Positions 8,875-17,465 of a DNA stretch of 61,727 nt are shown here, in pieces. The stretch's first letter is position 1; every line of letters begins with the position of its first letter. The DNA lies in the NCBI RefSeq assembly GCF_008123425.1, contig NZ_VSSS01000026.1, forward strand, positions 1 through 61,727, in the 5' to 3' direction. Under the pieces are notes generated by a model. The model was not told where the DNA came from. It made no database searches and was given only the letters and a program-made list of their open reading frames with translations. Position numbers and translations under genes: made by a program. The DNA comes from Bradyrhizobium rifense (GTDB lineage: Bacteria > Pseudomonadota > Alphaproteobacteria > Rhizobiales > Xanthobacteraceae).

Positions 8875-9999
8875 TCACGATCTACCGCTGTTGAACGTCT
8901 GCTCGTGGTCGTCGCCGAGGTAGTCCTCGACGTAGAATCGGATGATTGCGACGCGGCCGATCGCGACCAGCGGCATGGCCAGCGCGATGCCCAGGACGCC
9001 GAACAGCGCGCCCAGCAGGACGATCGCGACCAGCGTCCAGGCAGGAGGAATTTCGACCGCCTGACGCTGGATCAGCGGGCCGATCACATAGCCTTCGACC
9101 GACTGGATGATGGTGTAGATGGCGACAGCCCAGATCAACAGGGGGCTGCCGAGCGGCATCGCGACGAGTGCGATCGGAATCGCGGCCACGATAGGTCCGA
9201 GGTAAGGAATGAAATTCGACAGGCCCGCCTGCAATCCGAGCACGAAAGGTCCGGGCAGCCCGATGAGATAGAGTGCGACCCAGACCCACAGCGTCATGAG
9301 GATGATGCGGATCAGCTGTCCGACGAACCACAGCCGCATGACGTTGCCCATCTCGTCCATCACGTCCCTTGTCCGCGCGCGGTAGGACTGCTTCACCAGC
9401 ATGACCAGGCTCTCGCGGTGACCGGTCGGATCGAACGCAAACAGGATCCCGAGGAACATGATCACCAGCGCGCCGGTCAGAAGGCTCGATGCTCCGCCGA
9501 GCACGAACTGAGCATGGCTGAGAAAACGGCCCTGATCCGATAACAGCCATTGCGCAAAGTCGCGGCCCCATTCCGGACCAAGCAGGTCAACGCCGTAGGT
9601 CAGGAGATGCTGCTGCAGGACGTCGAGCTGGCTGTCCATGACCTTCAGCAGGAGGCGCGTCTGCTCCGGCAGCTTGCCCGCGCCCCATGCAAGCCCAAAT
9701 CCCGACAAGGCGGAGAACAGCAATAGGACCAGCGTCAGCCGCCAGGCGCGATTGAACGGAAGGACCGGCGCCAGCGCTCTTGCGGCAGCATCCAGAAAAG
9801 CGGCAAACAATACTCCTGCGAAGATGAGCAGCAGACTCGAGACCGTCTGCCACACCAGAAACAGGCAGACGCATGCGGCGAGCAGGGTCAGGCCGGTCGC
9901 GAGAATGCTGCGCCGTGCGTTAGTCTCCGGCTGGTCAGCGGAACCGTCGCGTGGAAAGACGTCGCGGAGCCTCTCCGGTCCTGTCCTGGAATCGCTCAT
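8875..9999 (-). CDS. AI-2E family transporter
   Basis: A 374-residue membrane protein of the PerM/TqsA (AI-2 exporter-like) superfamily. It has a hydrophilic N-terminus, two closely spaced helices (ATGLTLLAACVCLFLVW and LLIFAGVLFAAFLDAAARAL), a soluble middle region, and the conserved C-terminal helices with GLQAGLSNFIPYLGPIVAAIPIALVAM, the family signature around F-I-P-Y-x-G-P. The same superfamily also includes putative Na+/H+ antiporters and permeases of unknown cargo, so autoinducer export is only one possibility. ATG at 9999. The next gene overlaps or follows within a few bases. It stands near the Mrp antiporter and permease genes. Confidence 0.88.
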   Translation of the reverse strand: MSDSRTGPERLRDVFPRDGSADQPETNARRSILATGLTLLAACVCLFLVWQTVSSLLLIFAGVLFAAFLDAAARALAPVLPFNRAWRLTLVLLLFSALSGFGLAWGAGKLPEQTRLLLKVMDSQLDVLQQHLLTYGVDLLGPEWGRDFAQWLLSDQGRFLSHAQFVLGGASSLLTGALVIMFLGILFAFDPTGHRESLVMLVKQSYRARTRDVMDEMGNVMRLWFVGQLIRIILMTLWVWVALYLIGLPGPFVLGLQAGLSNFIPYLGPIVAAIPIALVAMPLGSPLLIWAVAIYTIIQSVEGYVIGPLIQRQAVEIPPAWTLVAIVLLGALFGVLGIALAMPLVAIGRVAIIRFYVEDYLGDDHEQTFNSGRS

Positions 10000-10042
10000 G
10001 GATCCGTCCCATCGCGGGAGTGGACTATCGCCTGCCGGCTAC

Positions 10043-10276
10043 CTAGGTGCGGACGCGCCGGCTGCCAAAGTGCGGATGCTTTCCGCCGCGGTGGCGCCAG
10101 TAGCGGTGCTTTGTCGGGTTCGTATTCGTATTGGGTGTTGCGGTCTTTGGCGCGGCGCTCTCCTTTGGCGCGGCTACGCCGGTTTCGGTGGACTGGGCCA
10201 GCGACGGGGTCGGAAGTACAGCCGCCGCTGACAATCCGCCCAAGATCAAGACGGCGCACACAGCCCGGACGTTCAT
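10043..10276 (-). CDS. Small secreted basic protein
   Basis: A 77-residue protein with a clean signal peptide (MNVRAVCAVLILGGLSAAAVLPTPSLAQ-ST), then a Pro/Thr/Asn linker (TATPNTNTNPTK) and a basic tail rich in His and Arg (HRYWRHRGGKHPHFGSRRVRT). The ATG at 10276 has GGAGG 7 bases upstream. It follows the amino-acid permease gene by 30 bases on the same strand and may share its transcript. Such short His/Arg-tailed secreted proteins are common in rhizobia and I know of no function. Confidence 0.6.
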   Translation of the reverse strand: MNVRAVCAVLILGGLSAAAVLPTPSLAQSTETGVAAPKESAAPKTATPNTNTNPTKHRYWRHRGGKHPHFGSRRVRT

Positions 10277-10306
10277 GTTCGCCTCCGTGTGATCAAGGAC
10301 AAGGAC

Positions 10307-11746
10307 TCATATCGCGATGACTCCGACGGCCAGCGCGTAGACGCCGGCGCATGCGGCGATCGTGAGCGCTGCAAACATGACGGCTTCGAACGGCTTGAAG
10401 ACCGCTTCCTTGCGTTCGCGTTTGGCCAGGAAAAACAGCAGCGTCCCGGGCGCGTACAGGATCGCCGACAGCAACAGAAACTTCGGGCCGCCGGCGAAGA
10501 TCATGGCGGCGGCGTAGACTGTCGCGACCGCGGATCGGATCCCGTCGAGGATGCGGGCGCGTCCGCTGCCGTGATAGGTCTCGCCGCCATACGCCAGCTT
10601 CAAGCCGTATGCCGCAACGAAGAAGTACGGAATCAGCGTCATCGAGCTCGTCATCTTCAAGGCGAGCGTGAAGGCATATTCGGCAAACCAGGTGACCAGC
10701 AGGAAGGCCTGGATGACGCAATTGGTAAGCCAGAGCGCACCGACAGGAACCTGGTGCTTGTTCACGCGTGCGAGAAACGACGGCATGGTGCGGTTGACGG
10801 CCGCCGAATGCAGCACCTCGGCCGCGAGCAGCGACCATGACAGGTAATTGCCGAGGATCGAGATCAGCAGCGCCACGCTGATGAAGATGATCCCCCAACG
10901 GCCGACCATCGCCTCCATGACGCCGGCCATGGACGGCGTTGCAAGGCCCGCGAGCTCCTGTCGCGGCATCACGCCGTAGCACAACAGTGTCACGAGGACG
11001 AGAAGCGAGAGAACAGTTAGAAAGCCAAGGACAGTCGCGATGCCAATGTCCGAGCGATCCTTGGCATAGCGGGAATAGACGCTCGCCCCCTCGATGCCGA
11101 CGAACACGAACACGGTGAGCAGCATCGTGTTGCGGACCTGCGCGGAAACCGTCGCTACGCCCGGTTGCTCCGTTCCCCAGAAATTCTGCCGGAACAACTC
11201 CGGGGCCATGACGACAACCGCCACGGCGATGAACACCAGAATCGGGATGATCTTGGTGTAGGTCGCAATCGTGTTGAGCGCGGCCGCTCCCTTGATGCCC
11301 CGCAGAACCAGGCAATGCACACCCCACAGCAACAAGGATGCCGACGCGATCGCCGTCGCGGTCGTGCCGTCGCCGAAGACGGCGAAGAACTGCCCGATCG
11401 TGGCCTTGATCAGGATGAGACAGGCGACGTCGGCGAGGCAGCAGCCGATCCAATAGCCGGCCGCCGAAGCAAAGCCGACGTATTCGCCGAATCCTGCCTT
11501 GGCATAGGCATAGATGCCGGCATCGAGGTCCGGTCTGCGGCGCGACAGCGACTGGAACACGAAGGCCAGCATGAGCATGCCGGTGCCTGCAATGACCCAG
11601 GCAATCATGGCCCCGAGTGCACCGGTGGATCGGCCGAACGAGGCGGGCAATGCGAAGATGCCGGAACCGACCATCGACCCGACCACAAGCGCGATGAGCG
11701 CGCTGCGGGAGAGCTTTTGATCGGCCTCGTTCGACGACGGAGCCAT
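10307..11746 (-). CDS. APC-superfamily basic amino-acid permease (arginine/ornithine antiporter type)
   Basis: A protein of about 479 residues with 12 membrane helices. The N-terminal helix carries the APC signature [15 protein letters not shown]. Further typical stretches are [37 protein letters not shown] and GNYLSWSLLAAEVLHSAA, all shared with ArcD/LysP-type basic and polyamine permeases. The closest relative here is the permease at 22575-24008, so the two are paralogues. The ATG at 11746 has GGAAGG 10 bases upstream; a TTG at 11764 is the alternative. No catabolic gene adjoins this copy. Exchange of arginine for ornithine is the likely role, judged mainly from the paralogue next to arginine deiminase. 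Confidence 0.87.
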   Translation of the reverse strand: MAPSSNEADQKLSRSALIALVVGSMVGSGIFALPASFGRSTGALGAMIAWVIAGTGMLMLAFVFQSLSRRRPDLDAGIYAYAKAGFGEYVGFASAAGYWIGCCLADVACLILIKATIGQFFAVFGDGTTATAIASASLLLWGVHCLVLRGIKGAAALNTIATYTKIIPILVFIAVAVVVMAPELFRQNFWGTEQPGVATVSAQVRNTMLLTVFVFVGIEGASVYSRYAKDRSDIGIATVLGFLTVLSLLVLVTLLCYGVMPRQELAGLATPSMAGVMEAMVGRWGIIFISVALLISILGNYLSWSLLAAEVLHSAAVNRTMPSFLARVNKHQVPVGALWLTNCVIQAFLLVTWFAEYAFTLALKMTSSMTLIPYFFVAAYGLKLAYGGETYHGSGRARILDGIRSAVATVYAAAMIFAGGPKFLLLSAILYAPGTLLFFLAKRERKEAVFKPFEAVMFAALTIAACAGVYALAVGVIAI

Positions 11747-11901
11747 GACGAGACGGCCTTCCAATCCGAGATGAGGCTGGCATGGATGCCGGCCAACCCT
11801 GGCGAAGACCTTAGAGGCAGCTTCCCGGCCCGCACATCAGGGATTCTCTGTAGGGAGCAAGGGCAGGAAATCGGCCGGTGCCGGCCGTTCGCGCCTCGCC
11901 T

Positions 11902-12126
11902 TCAGGCCTTTGCAGCGAGGGCAGTCGGGCCTTGATCGGGAATGGATGACGGCTCGCGACTGGCCGCGACCAGCACGACGCCGGAGCGGAAGAATTCGCC
12001 GGCCTTCGCGAGCTCGGCCGCAATGCGTCGGGCATGCAGAGCGGCGGCATCCCGATCGGCGTGTTCGCATCCGGTCCCGTCGGGAGAGAGACCGTACTTG
12101 TCGACGATATGAAAGTAGAAGCGCAT
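11902..12126 (-). CDS. DUF6894-family small protein
   Basis: A 74-residue soluble protein beginning MRFYFHIVDKYGLSPDGTG. The R-Y-F-H-(I/V) start, the following acidic residue and the DAAALHARRIAAELAKAG helix are typical of the DUF6894 family, common in Bradyrhizobium and relatives in many copies per genome. Function is unknown. The start is the ATG at 12126; the longer frame to 12309 has no homologous content. It sits in the gap between the permease and the Bax-inhibitor-like gene and is probably monocistronic. Confidence 0.7.
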   Translation of the reverse strand: MRFYFHIVDKYGLSPDGTGCEHADRDAAALHARRIAAELAKAGEFFRSGVVLVAASREPSSIPDQGPTALAAKA

Positions 12127-12373
12127 ACCGGCTGGATTAGGCCGGTACCGCAGCCGGCTTCCAAGTGACAAACGTGTAAGGGGCCCCCTCCAAAAGGAGG
12201 ATGCGCCAGTGACGGTTCCAAATTGCCGAAATGTAATGGCGGGGCGCGGACGCTGGCAAATTGCAGCGCATAGGGTGGTTTCCCCGTCGGCACTCGGGTG
12301 ATTGTCCAATGCCGTCCCCTGAGCCCGAAGGTTAGCGTGGCCTCAGTCCGCGAGCTCTGCGAGGAGACGAGCA

Positions 12374-13087
12374 ATGTCAAACTATGATCAGAACCTGACG
12401 GCCTCAGGCGCGACCGGCGGCGGCGCAATCGCGCTGGATGCCGGACTGCACGACTACATGATGCGCATCTACAATTACATGGCTGCCGGCGTCGGCGTGA
12501 CCGCCGTCGTCGCGTGGCTGACCTATCAGCTCACCGGTCCCGCATTGCTGCAGAGCCCGTTGATGTTGGTCTTCATCCTGGGGCCGCTGGGGCTGGTTTT
12601 CTTCATCGGCTCGCGCATCAATACCCTGTCGGTGTCGACGGCGCGGCTTCTGTTCTTCATCTATGCAGCACTGGTCGGCGTGTCGCTCTCGACGTTGTTC
12701 CACATCTACACCAGCGCCTCGATCACGCGCGTCTTCTTCATCGCCGCCGCGACGTTCGGGGCGCTCAGCGTCTTTGGCTATACCACAAGGCGTGACCTCT
12801 CCGGGCTCGGCACCTTCCTGTTCATGGGCCTGGTCGGCGTCATCATCGCCGGCCTGGTGAATCTTTTCTTGCGCTCGACCGGACTCGACTGGCTGATCTC
12901 GATCGTGGGCGTCGGCGTCTTTGCCGGGCTCACGGCCTACGATACGCAGCGGATCAAGGCGATGTACGACCGCGGGGACGATGAAACGTCGGCGGGCCGG
13001 AAGTCCGTGATTTCAGCCCTGTCGCTCTATCTCAACTTCATCAACCTGTTCATGATGCTGCTGCGCCTGGTCGGCAGCCGCCGCTGA
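12374..13087 (+). CDS. Bax inhibitor-1 (BI-1)/YccA-family membrane protein
   Basis: A 237-residue protein with seven hydrophobic segments after a polar N-terminus. The conserved C-terminal part reads FAGLTAYDTQRIKAMYD and then ALSLYLNFINLFMMLLRLVG, which identifies the BI-1/TMBIM family. YccA, the Escherichia coli member, modulates the FtsH protease, and Bacillus YetJ is a pH-sensitive calcium leak channel. The role here is not fixed by sequence. The family aspartates lie in the last loop (AYD and NRGDD-like stretches). GAGGAGACGAGCA precedes the ATG at 12374. Single transcription unit. Confidence 0.92.
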   Translation: MSNYDQNLTASGATGGGAIALDAGLHDYMMRIYNYMAAGVGVTAVVAWLTYQLTGPALLQSPLMLVFILGPLGLVFFIGSRINTLSVSTARLLFFIYAALVGVSLSTLFHIYTSASITRVFFIAAATFGALSVFGYTTRRDLSGLGTFLFMGLVGVIIAGLVNLFLRSTGLDWLISIVGVGVFAGLTAYDTQRIKAMYDRGDDETSAGRKSVISALSLYLNFINLFMMLLRLVGSRR

Positions 13088-13105
13088 GCGGCCGAAGGCG
13101 GCCGT

Positions 13106-13612
13106 TCAGGCCGCCGGCCGCTCCGCGGCGGCGCTTGCGAGCGCGTCGCGCAGGGCCTGTTCCTTGGCATCATCCAGGGACGTCTTCAGCACGGTCCCCC
13201 CGGCGTACTTGATCTCCTTCAGCACCTTGTCTGCAGTCATGTTCTTGATCAGGACGAACAAGGCTGCGTTGCCGGGGTGGAGCGAGGCAGACAATTCCTT
13301 CATGAAGGCATCGTCGATGCCGAAATCGGACAGCGCGCCGCCGAGCGCGCCTGATGCCGCGCCGACCGCGACACCGAGAATAGGATTGAGGAATATCACG
13401 CCGATCAGGAGGCCCCAGAAGCTTCCGGTCATCGCGCCCATTGCCGTCGTGTTGACGAGCTGATTGAGCTTGATGCCGCCGGAATCCGTCTTCACGGCAA
13501 TCACTGCGTCGCTGATTGTGATCAGGTATTCCTTCTGCAGCCTGAGCAGTCGTTGACGCACGTCTTCGGCCTCCGCCTCGGATGGGTACACGATCGCCAC
13601 GAGATCGGACAT
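13106..13612 (-). CDS. DUF1269-family membrane-associated protein
   Basis: A 168-residue protein. An N-terminal soluble ferredoxin-like half (MSDLVAIVYPSEAEAEDVRQRL...) leads into two glycine/alanine-rich hydrophobic segments (GAMTGSFWGLLIGVIFLNPILGVAVGAASGALGG), and a second soluble domain ends in an alanine-rich tail. This matches DUF1269, found in many bacteria and often induced by stress; function is unknown. AGGAGG lies 6 bases before the ATG at 13612, which settles the start against a much longer upstream reading. It converges on the Bax-inhibitor gene with a gap of 18 bases. Confidence 0.85.
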   Translation of the reverse strand: MSDLVAIVYPSEAEAEDVRQRLLRLQKEYLITISDAVIAVKTDSGGIKLNQLVNTTAMGAMTGSFWGLLIGVIFLNPILGVAVGAASGALGGALSDFGIDDAFMKELSASLHPGNAALFVLIKNMTADKVLKEIKYAGGTVLKTSLDDAKEQALRDALASAAAERPAA

Positions 13613-13798
13613 AGAAACCTCCTGCTGGATCGAGCTCCGCTGGCCAGGACTCATGCGCAAGATCGATGCGCTGGTGCCACTGGCGAATGCACTGCCGAGA
13701 TTAGCCGTCGGTCCGCTGGCGCGGCATCGGAGAAAACCCTCAGGCGTGGGGATGAATGTTCCTGATCTCGGCCCCGAGGGAACTCTCGACCCGTTCTT

Positions 13799-13816
13799 GG
13801 CCCAAGTTCTTGGGCC
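13799..13816. terminator. GC-rich hairpin after the antiporter operon
   Basis: GGCCCAAG-TT-CTTGGGCC is a perfect 8-bp inverted repeat lying 15 bases beyond the stop of the mrpD-like gene (transcribed leftwards). It could terminate the antiporter transcript. There is no U-tract, so it is either a weak or factor-assisted terminator or only an mRNA-stabilising hairpin. Confidence 0.35.
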
Positions 13817-13830
13817 CATGTGTGTGCCCG

Positions 13831-15609
13831 CTACGTGGCCACAAGCATCAACGCGCCAAACAGCAGCGCCAGCACGAGAAGGGAGATGCTTGCCGCAGGC
13901 CATTCGCAGAGTACGCTGTTGCCCCGTTCGACAAGGCTGCCGAACGCAAGGGAAATGCGTCGGAATGGATCGAGCACTCTGGTGGCGACCTTCCAGCGCG
14001 CCGAAGACGCAAGCGGATGCGGCCAGGGGCTGAGCAGGATTGCCAGGACCACGCCCCCCAGGACCGGCAAGAGCAATTTGAACAACGTCCCGGGGCCGAA
14101 GAGACTTGACGTCGAATCGTATGGGACCGGCAGAAACGGCTCCCAGGGCACGAGGCCGAGCAATAGCGAGCAGAGCGCCAGGATGAGCGCTGCGATGTCG
14201 CGAGGGCGCGATGCCGGGCCAATCAACGTAACTGACTTGTCAGATGACGCCAGCGCATGAGCCAGGACCAACACGACATAGGCGGCTGTGAAGATGCCGC
14301 CCGCCTGGAGCACGACCGCCCACCACCACTGTCCGGTTTCTGTCGCAACCTGAAGCAACAGGTCTTTCGCGAGCGACGCGCCACTCGGCTGTACGCCCAT
14401 CAGCGCGATGCCGGCGACAGCGAAGGCCAGGACGCTCAGGGGCAGGACCCGCGCGACACCGTGGAGCCCCGTGATGCGATCATGGCCGAGCCCGGCGTAG
14501 ATCGATCCGGCGGCCATGAACATCGCCGCCTTCGCGGTGGCATGAGAGGCAGCCTGCAGCAGGCCGCCCGCCAGGGCCTCGCCGCTCTCGAGGTACCCCG
14601 AAGCGTCGAGCGCAAGCGGAAACATCAGGAAGAGATACCCGATCTGGGCCAACGTCGAATAAGCGATCAGGAGCTTCAGTCGCTCCTGGCGCAAGGCAAG
14701 AACGCTTCCGAACACAATCGCCGCCGCTCCCAGCGCGGCGAGCAGTTGCGTGGCCGCGAAACCAAGCAGCCCGGGCATCACCTGGAACCAGAGCCGCACG
14801 ATGATGAAGAAGGATCCCTTCACGACAAGGCCGGACAGGATCGCACTGGCGGCGGCTGGCGCGCCTGCGTGGGCAGGCGGCAGCCAGAGATGCAGCGGAA
14901 AGAGCGCGGTTTTGGCCAGAAGACCTGATGTCATCAATGCCGCCGCGACGAGCGAGGCAGGCTCTGCTCCGATCCGGGACGACAGCAACACGATATCCAA
15001 TGTGCCATAGCGGCCATAGAGGAGTGCCGCGCCGAGCAAGTAGAGCACGGAGCCGAGCAATGCGAACAGCAGATACCGTAGCGCCGCTTGCAGTGTCTCC
15101 GGGCGGCCATCCAGCGAGACCAGCGGCACCGCGGCGAATGTCAGCAATTCCAGGGCAACATAAAGCGTGAAGAGGTCTCCACCGACAAAGATCGTGTTCA
15201 GCGCCCCCCAGATCGCCAGCAGCAGGATCCAGAACGCGAATGGTGCACGCGGTTCGGCCGCCGTGGGACGAAAATCGGCAACCGCAAACACGGAGACTGC
15301 AGAGATCACGACGGCGGTTGCCGCGAGCATCACTGCTGACAATCCGTCGGCACGAAGCGCGACGCCCAACGGGGGCGTCCAGGCGCCCAGCAGATAGACG
15401 AGGGGGCCCTTGCTCTGCGGCAGGACCAGGACCGTAGCCGCGACAATCGCCAGGACGATCGGGATGATCGTGAACGCGACAAGCCGGACCCAACGATCGC
15501 CGAGCACAAAGGCCAGCAAGACTCCTGCGACCGGGACTGCGATCGACAGCACCAGCAGGAATCCGCATGAGGTCGTCACCGCATCCGGCACTGTGGCAGG
15601 GGGCAGCAT
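13831..15609 (-). CDS. mrpD: Cation/proton antiporter large subunit, MrpD/MbhH type
   Basis: A 592-residue, multi-helix proton-translocating subunit related to complex I NuoL/M/N. The key family pieces are visible: an intramembrane Glu in TLYVALELLTFAAVPL, a Lys in GLLAKTALFPLHLWLPPAHAGAP, and the following SAILSGLVVKGSFF. It is the last gene of a six-gene operon, and its ATG overlaps the stop of the mrpC-like gene. Mrp systems exchange cytoplasmic Na+ or K+ for protons at high pH or salt. This is the only large antiporter-like subunit in the operon; no MrpA-sized protein is present. Confidence 0.9.
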   Translation of the reverse strand: MLPPATVPDAVTTSCGFLLVLSIAVPVAGVLLAFVLGDRWVRLVAFTIIPIVLAIVAATVLVLPQSKGPLVYLLGAWTPPLGVALRADGLSAVMLAATAVVISAVSVFAVADFRPTAAEPRAPFAFWILLLAIWGALNTIFVGGDLFTLYVALELLTFAAVPLVSLDGRPETLQAALRYLLFALLGSVLYLLGAALLYGRYGTLDIVLLSSRIGAEPASLVAAALMTSGLLAKTALFPLHLWLPPAHAGAPAAASAILSGLVVKGSFFIIVRLWFQVMPGLLGFAATQLLAALGAAAIVFGSVLALRQERLKLLIAYSTLAQIGYLFLMFPLALDASGYLESGEALAGGLLQAASHATAKAAMFMAAGSIYAGLGHDRITGLHGVARVLPLSVLAFAVAGIALMGVQPSGASLAKDLLLQVATETGQWWWAVVLQAGGIFTAAYVVLVLAHALASSDKSVTLIGPASRPRDIAALILALCSLLLGLVPWEPFLPVPYDSTSSLFGPGTLFKLLLPVLGGVVLAILLSPWPHPLASSARWKVATRVLDPFRRISLAFGSLVERGNSVLCEWPAASISLLVLALLFGALMLVAT

Positions 15610-15947
15610 CAGTCACCGGACGGATCGGGGTCGGCGCGCATGGGCGCGGAACTGAGTGTGGCAGAGCCGGCGGCCTTGAACAGCCGCAGCAGCAGGGCAA
15701 TCGCGAGAGCCGTTGCAGAAAATGCGACGACGACCCCGGTGATCACCAAAGCCTGGGGCACCGGATCATTGCCGAGACCCGCTGCTGCCCCCCGCCGTCC
15801 AACGACGCCGAACAGAAGGAATACGCCGCTGCCGAGCAGATTGAAGGCGATGATCTTGCGAAGCGGCTGCGGATTCGTGATCAGGCCGTAGAGCCCAAGT
15901 CCGACCGCGGCAGCAGCGCACAATCCGAACACCGTTGTGCCGCTCAT
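15609..15947 (-). CDS. mrpC: Cation/proton antiporter subunit C (MrpC/MbhG, NuoK-like)
   Basis: A 112-residue protein with three hydrophobic helices (TTVFGLCAAAAVGLGLYGLI; KIIAFNLLGSGVFLLFGVVGR; PVPQALVITGVVVAFSATALAIALLLRLF), matching MrpC/NuoK. The short conserved pattern DPVPQALVITGIVV is typical of the family. Its ATG at 15947 overlaps the stop of the upstream fusion gene (ATGA), and its own stop overlaps the mrpD start. In the complex it is thought to take part in the proton path. Confidence 0.88.
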   Translation of the reverse strand: MSGTTVFGLCAAAAVGLGLYGLITNPQPLRKIIAFNLLGSGVFLLFGVVGRRGAAAGLGNDPVPQALVITGVVVAFSATALAIALLLRLFKAAGSATLSSAPMRADPDPSGD

Positions 15948-16888
15948 GGCTTCGCGCTCCGCTCCGGTGCGCCGGCGAGCAGCAGGCCGAGGGTTGCCGC
16001 GATCGTCAGGATCATGGCGACCTCGATCCCAAGTATCAGTGGCTTGGCCAGCGCTGGCGGATAGGAGAGGAATGCGGCGCCAAACAGAAGGCCGACGAGG
16101 CCGACGACCAGGAACAGGCAGGGCCCGGCAACGAGGATGAACCGTAGCCATCGACGGCTCACGGGCGGCGTGTCCGCCAATCCGGCAATGATGGTCAGCA
16201 GCCACATGGACGCGAGAATCGCGCCGCCCTGAAATGCTCCACCGGGGTGGTCGGCGCCGGTCCAGAGGATATAGATCCCGACGACAATGCCGACCGGCGG
16301 CAACAGCCGTGCAAGAAAGGCGAGAACGCCATCTGGATCGGCCTGGTGGCGCGGTCCCGGACGGCCGCCCCAGGCGCTGTCAGGTGCAAGCGACCAAACG
16401 CCGATAATGGCCAGCAAGAGTACGACCTTCTCGAGCATCGTATCCATTGCGCGGAACGCCATGAGCACGTTGGTGACGGAGTTGGACAGACCTGTTGCCC
16501 AGGCATTGGCAACAGCAGCCGGAGCAAGCGTCGGAGCCGGATCGGGCAACAGCAGGACCGCGCCGGCCAGCGCCGCGGTCGTGAGCACCGATAGGGCTGC
16601 CGCGCTCGCCCGCACGACCTTACCCGGCGTTTCCGCCGCCATCACGTCGGCATCCCGCAATCGCGCGGCCGCGCCCAACAGCAACACACCACCAAGCCCC
16701 CCGCCGATTGCGGCCTCGGTCAGCGCGACGTCGACAGCGTCGAGGCGCACCCAAATGAGAGCCACCAGCAGTCCATAAGCAACGAAACCGACTGTCGCCG
16801 AAAAGGTCTCACGCACGACGATTGTCCAGATGCCGAGGCCCAGCACGACCGCGGCGAGCACGATTTCGAAGACCGTCGCGATGCTCAT
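15944..16888 (-). CDS. Fused antiporter subunit: MbhD + MbhE + MrpB/MbhF domains
   Basis: A 314-residue membrane protein that joins three modules. The first is an N-terminal DUF4040/MbhD-like part (residues about 1-85, with LDAVDVALTEAAIGGGLGGVLLLGA). The second is a middle MbhE-like part (about 90-170, with NSVTNVLMAFRAMDTMLEKVVLLLAIIGVWSL). The third is a C-terminal MrpB/MnhB part (about 185-310, with PPVGIVVGIYILWTGADHPGGAFQGGAILA). The first two are what the C-terminus of MrpA carries in classical Mrp operons. Here they are fused to MrpB and the large N-terminal MrpA part is absent. ATGA overlaps on both sides show strict operon structure. Confidence 0.85.
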   Translation of the reverse strand: MSIATVFEIVLAAVVLGLGIWTIVVRETFSATVGFVAYGLLVALIWVRLDAVDVALTEAAIGGGLGGVLLLGAAARLRDADVMAAETPGKVVRASAAALSVLTTAALAGAVLLLPDPAPTLAPAAVANAWATGLSNSVTNVLMAFRAMDTMLEKVVLLLAIIGVWSLAPDSAWGGRPGPRHQADPDGVLAFLARLLPPVGIVVGIYILWTGADHPGGAFQGGAILASMWLLTIIAGLADTPPVSRRWLRFILVAGPCLFLVVGLVGLLFGAAFLSYPPALAKPLILGIEVAMILTIAATLGLLLAGAPERSAKP

Positions 16889-17178
16889 CTGGTCGATTCG
16901 CCATGGCGCGCAGCACGCGCAATCAGTTGCGAGACCGTCGCCCCCGCGAGCAGTCCGAGCAGCCAGATACTGACCAGCTTCAGCCCGTCGCGAAGCCCCC
17001 CTGCTTGCGGGAGCAATCCGAGCACGACGAGACCCAGGCCGAGATTGTCCGCTTTGGTGAGCGCGTGCAGGCGCGTCAGCGTATCGGGAAAGCGAAGGAG
17101 GCCGACGGTACCGGCCAGAAAGAAGAACGCGCCCGCCGACACTGCCGCAATCGTTATCATGTCGCGCACGAGGCTCAT
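16885..17178 (-). CDS. mrpG: Cation/proton antiporter subunit G (MrpG/MbhC)
   Basis: A 97-residue protein with three helices. The family stretch FFFLAGTVGLLRFPDTLTRLHALTKADNLGLGLVVLG is diagnostic (MrpG: G-x-x-R-x-P-D-x-x-x-R-x-H-A-x-T-K). The start overlaps the mrpF stop, and its stop overlaps the start of the next gene. It is a small accessory subunit needed for assembly or function of the complex. Confidence 0.92.
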   Translation of the reverse strand: MSLVRDMITIAAVSAGAFFFLAGTVGLLRFPDTLTRLHALTKADNLGLGLVVLGLLPQAGGLRDGLKLVSIWLLGLLAGATVSQLIARAARHGESTR

Positions 17179-17465
17179 TCGCCCTCCGTTGATGCGGTCC
17201 CGTCGGCTTCGAACCGGGGAAGCCCCTTCTTGACGAACGCGATGGAAGCGAAGGTGGCGAGGAGCGCCAAAGTCAGCGCGACGTCGATTGCGGCGGGTAC
17301 ATCCGCTACGGTGCCGAGCAGCAGCAGTGCCGCAATTCCTCCGGTCCCGATCAACTGCGTCGCCATCATGCGGTCAGCGTCTCCAGGACCACGCAGGATC
17401 GACACCAGCCCAAGTGCCAGCATTGCCAGGACGAAGCCGACCGCGGCTGTCAGAAACTCAGTCAT
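17175..17465 (-). CDS. mrpF: Cation/proton antiporter subunit F (MrpF/MbhB)
   Basis: A 96-residue protein with three helices. The family pattern LGLVSILRGPGDADRMMATQLIGTGGIAALLLLG (MrpF: R-G-P-x-x-x-D-R) is clear. ATG at 17465, overlapping the end of mrpE by eight bases, and its stop overlaps the mrpG start. MrpF is reported in other bacteria to take part in cation or bile-salt export as part of the Mrp complex; here it can only be placed as a subunit. Confidence 0.9.
   Translation of the reverse strand: MTEFLTAAVGFVLAMLALGLVSILRGPGDADRMMATQLIGTGGIAALLLLGTVADVPAAIDVALTLALLATFASIAFVKKGLPRFEADGTASTEGE

Noticed and set aside
10293..11783. A 496-codon minus-strand frame overlapping the amino-acid permease
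   Set aside because: Same strand, other frame. It is rich in Arg/Gly/His with no hydrophobic helices, whereas the 10307-11746 frame gives a complete 12-helix transporter.
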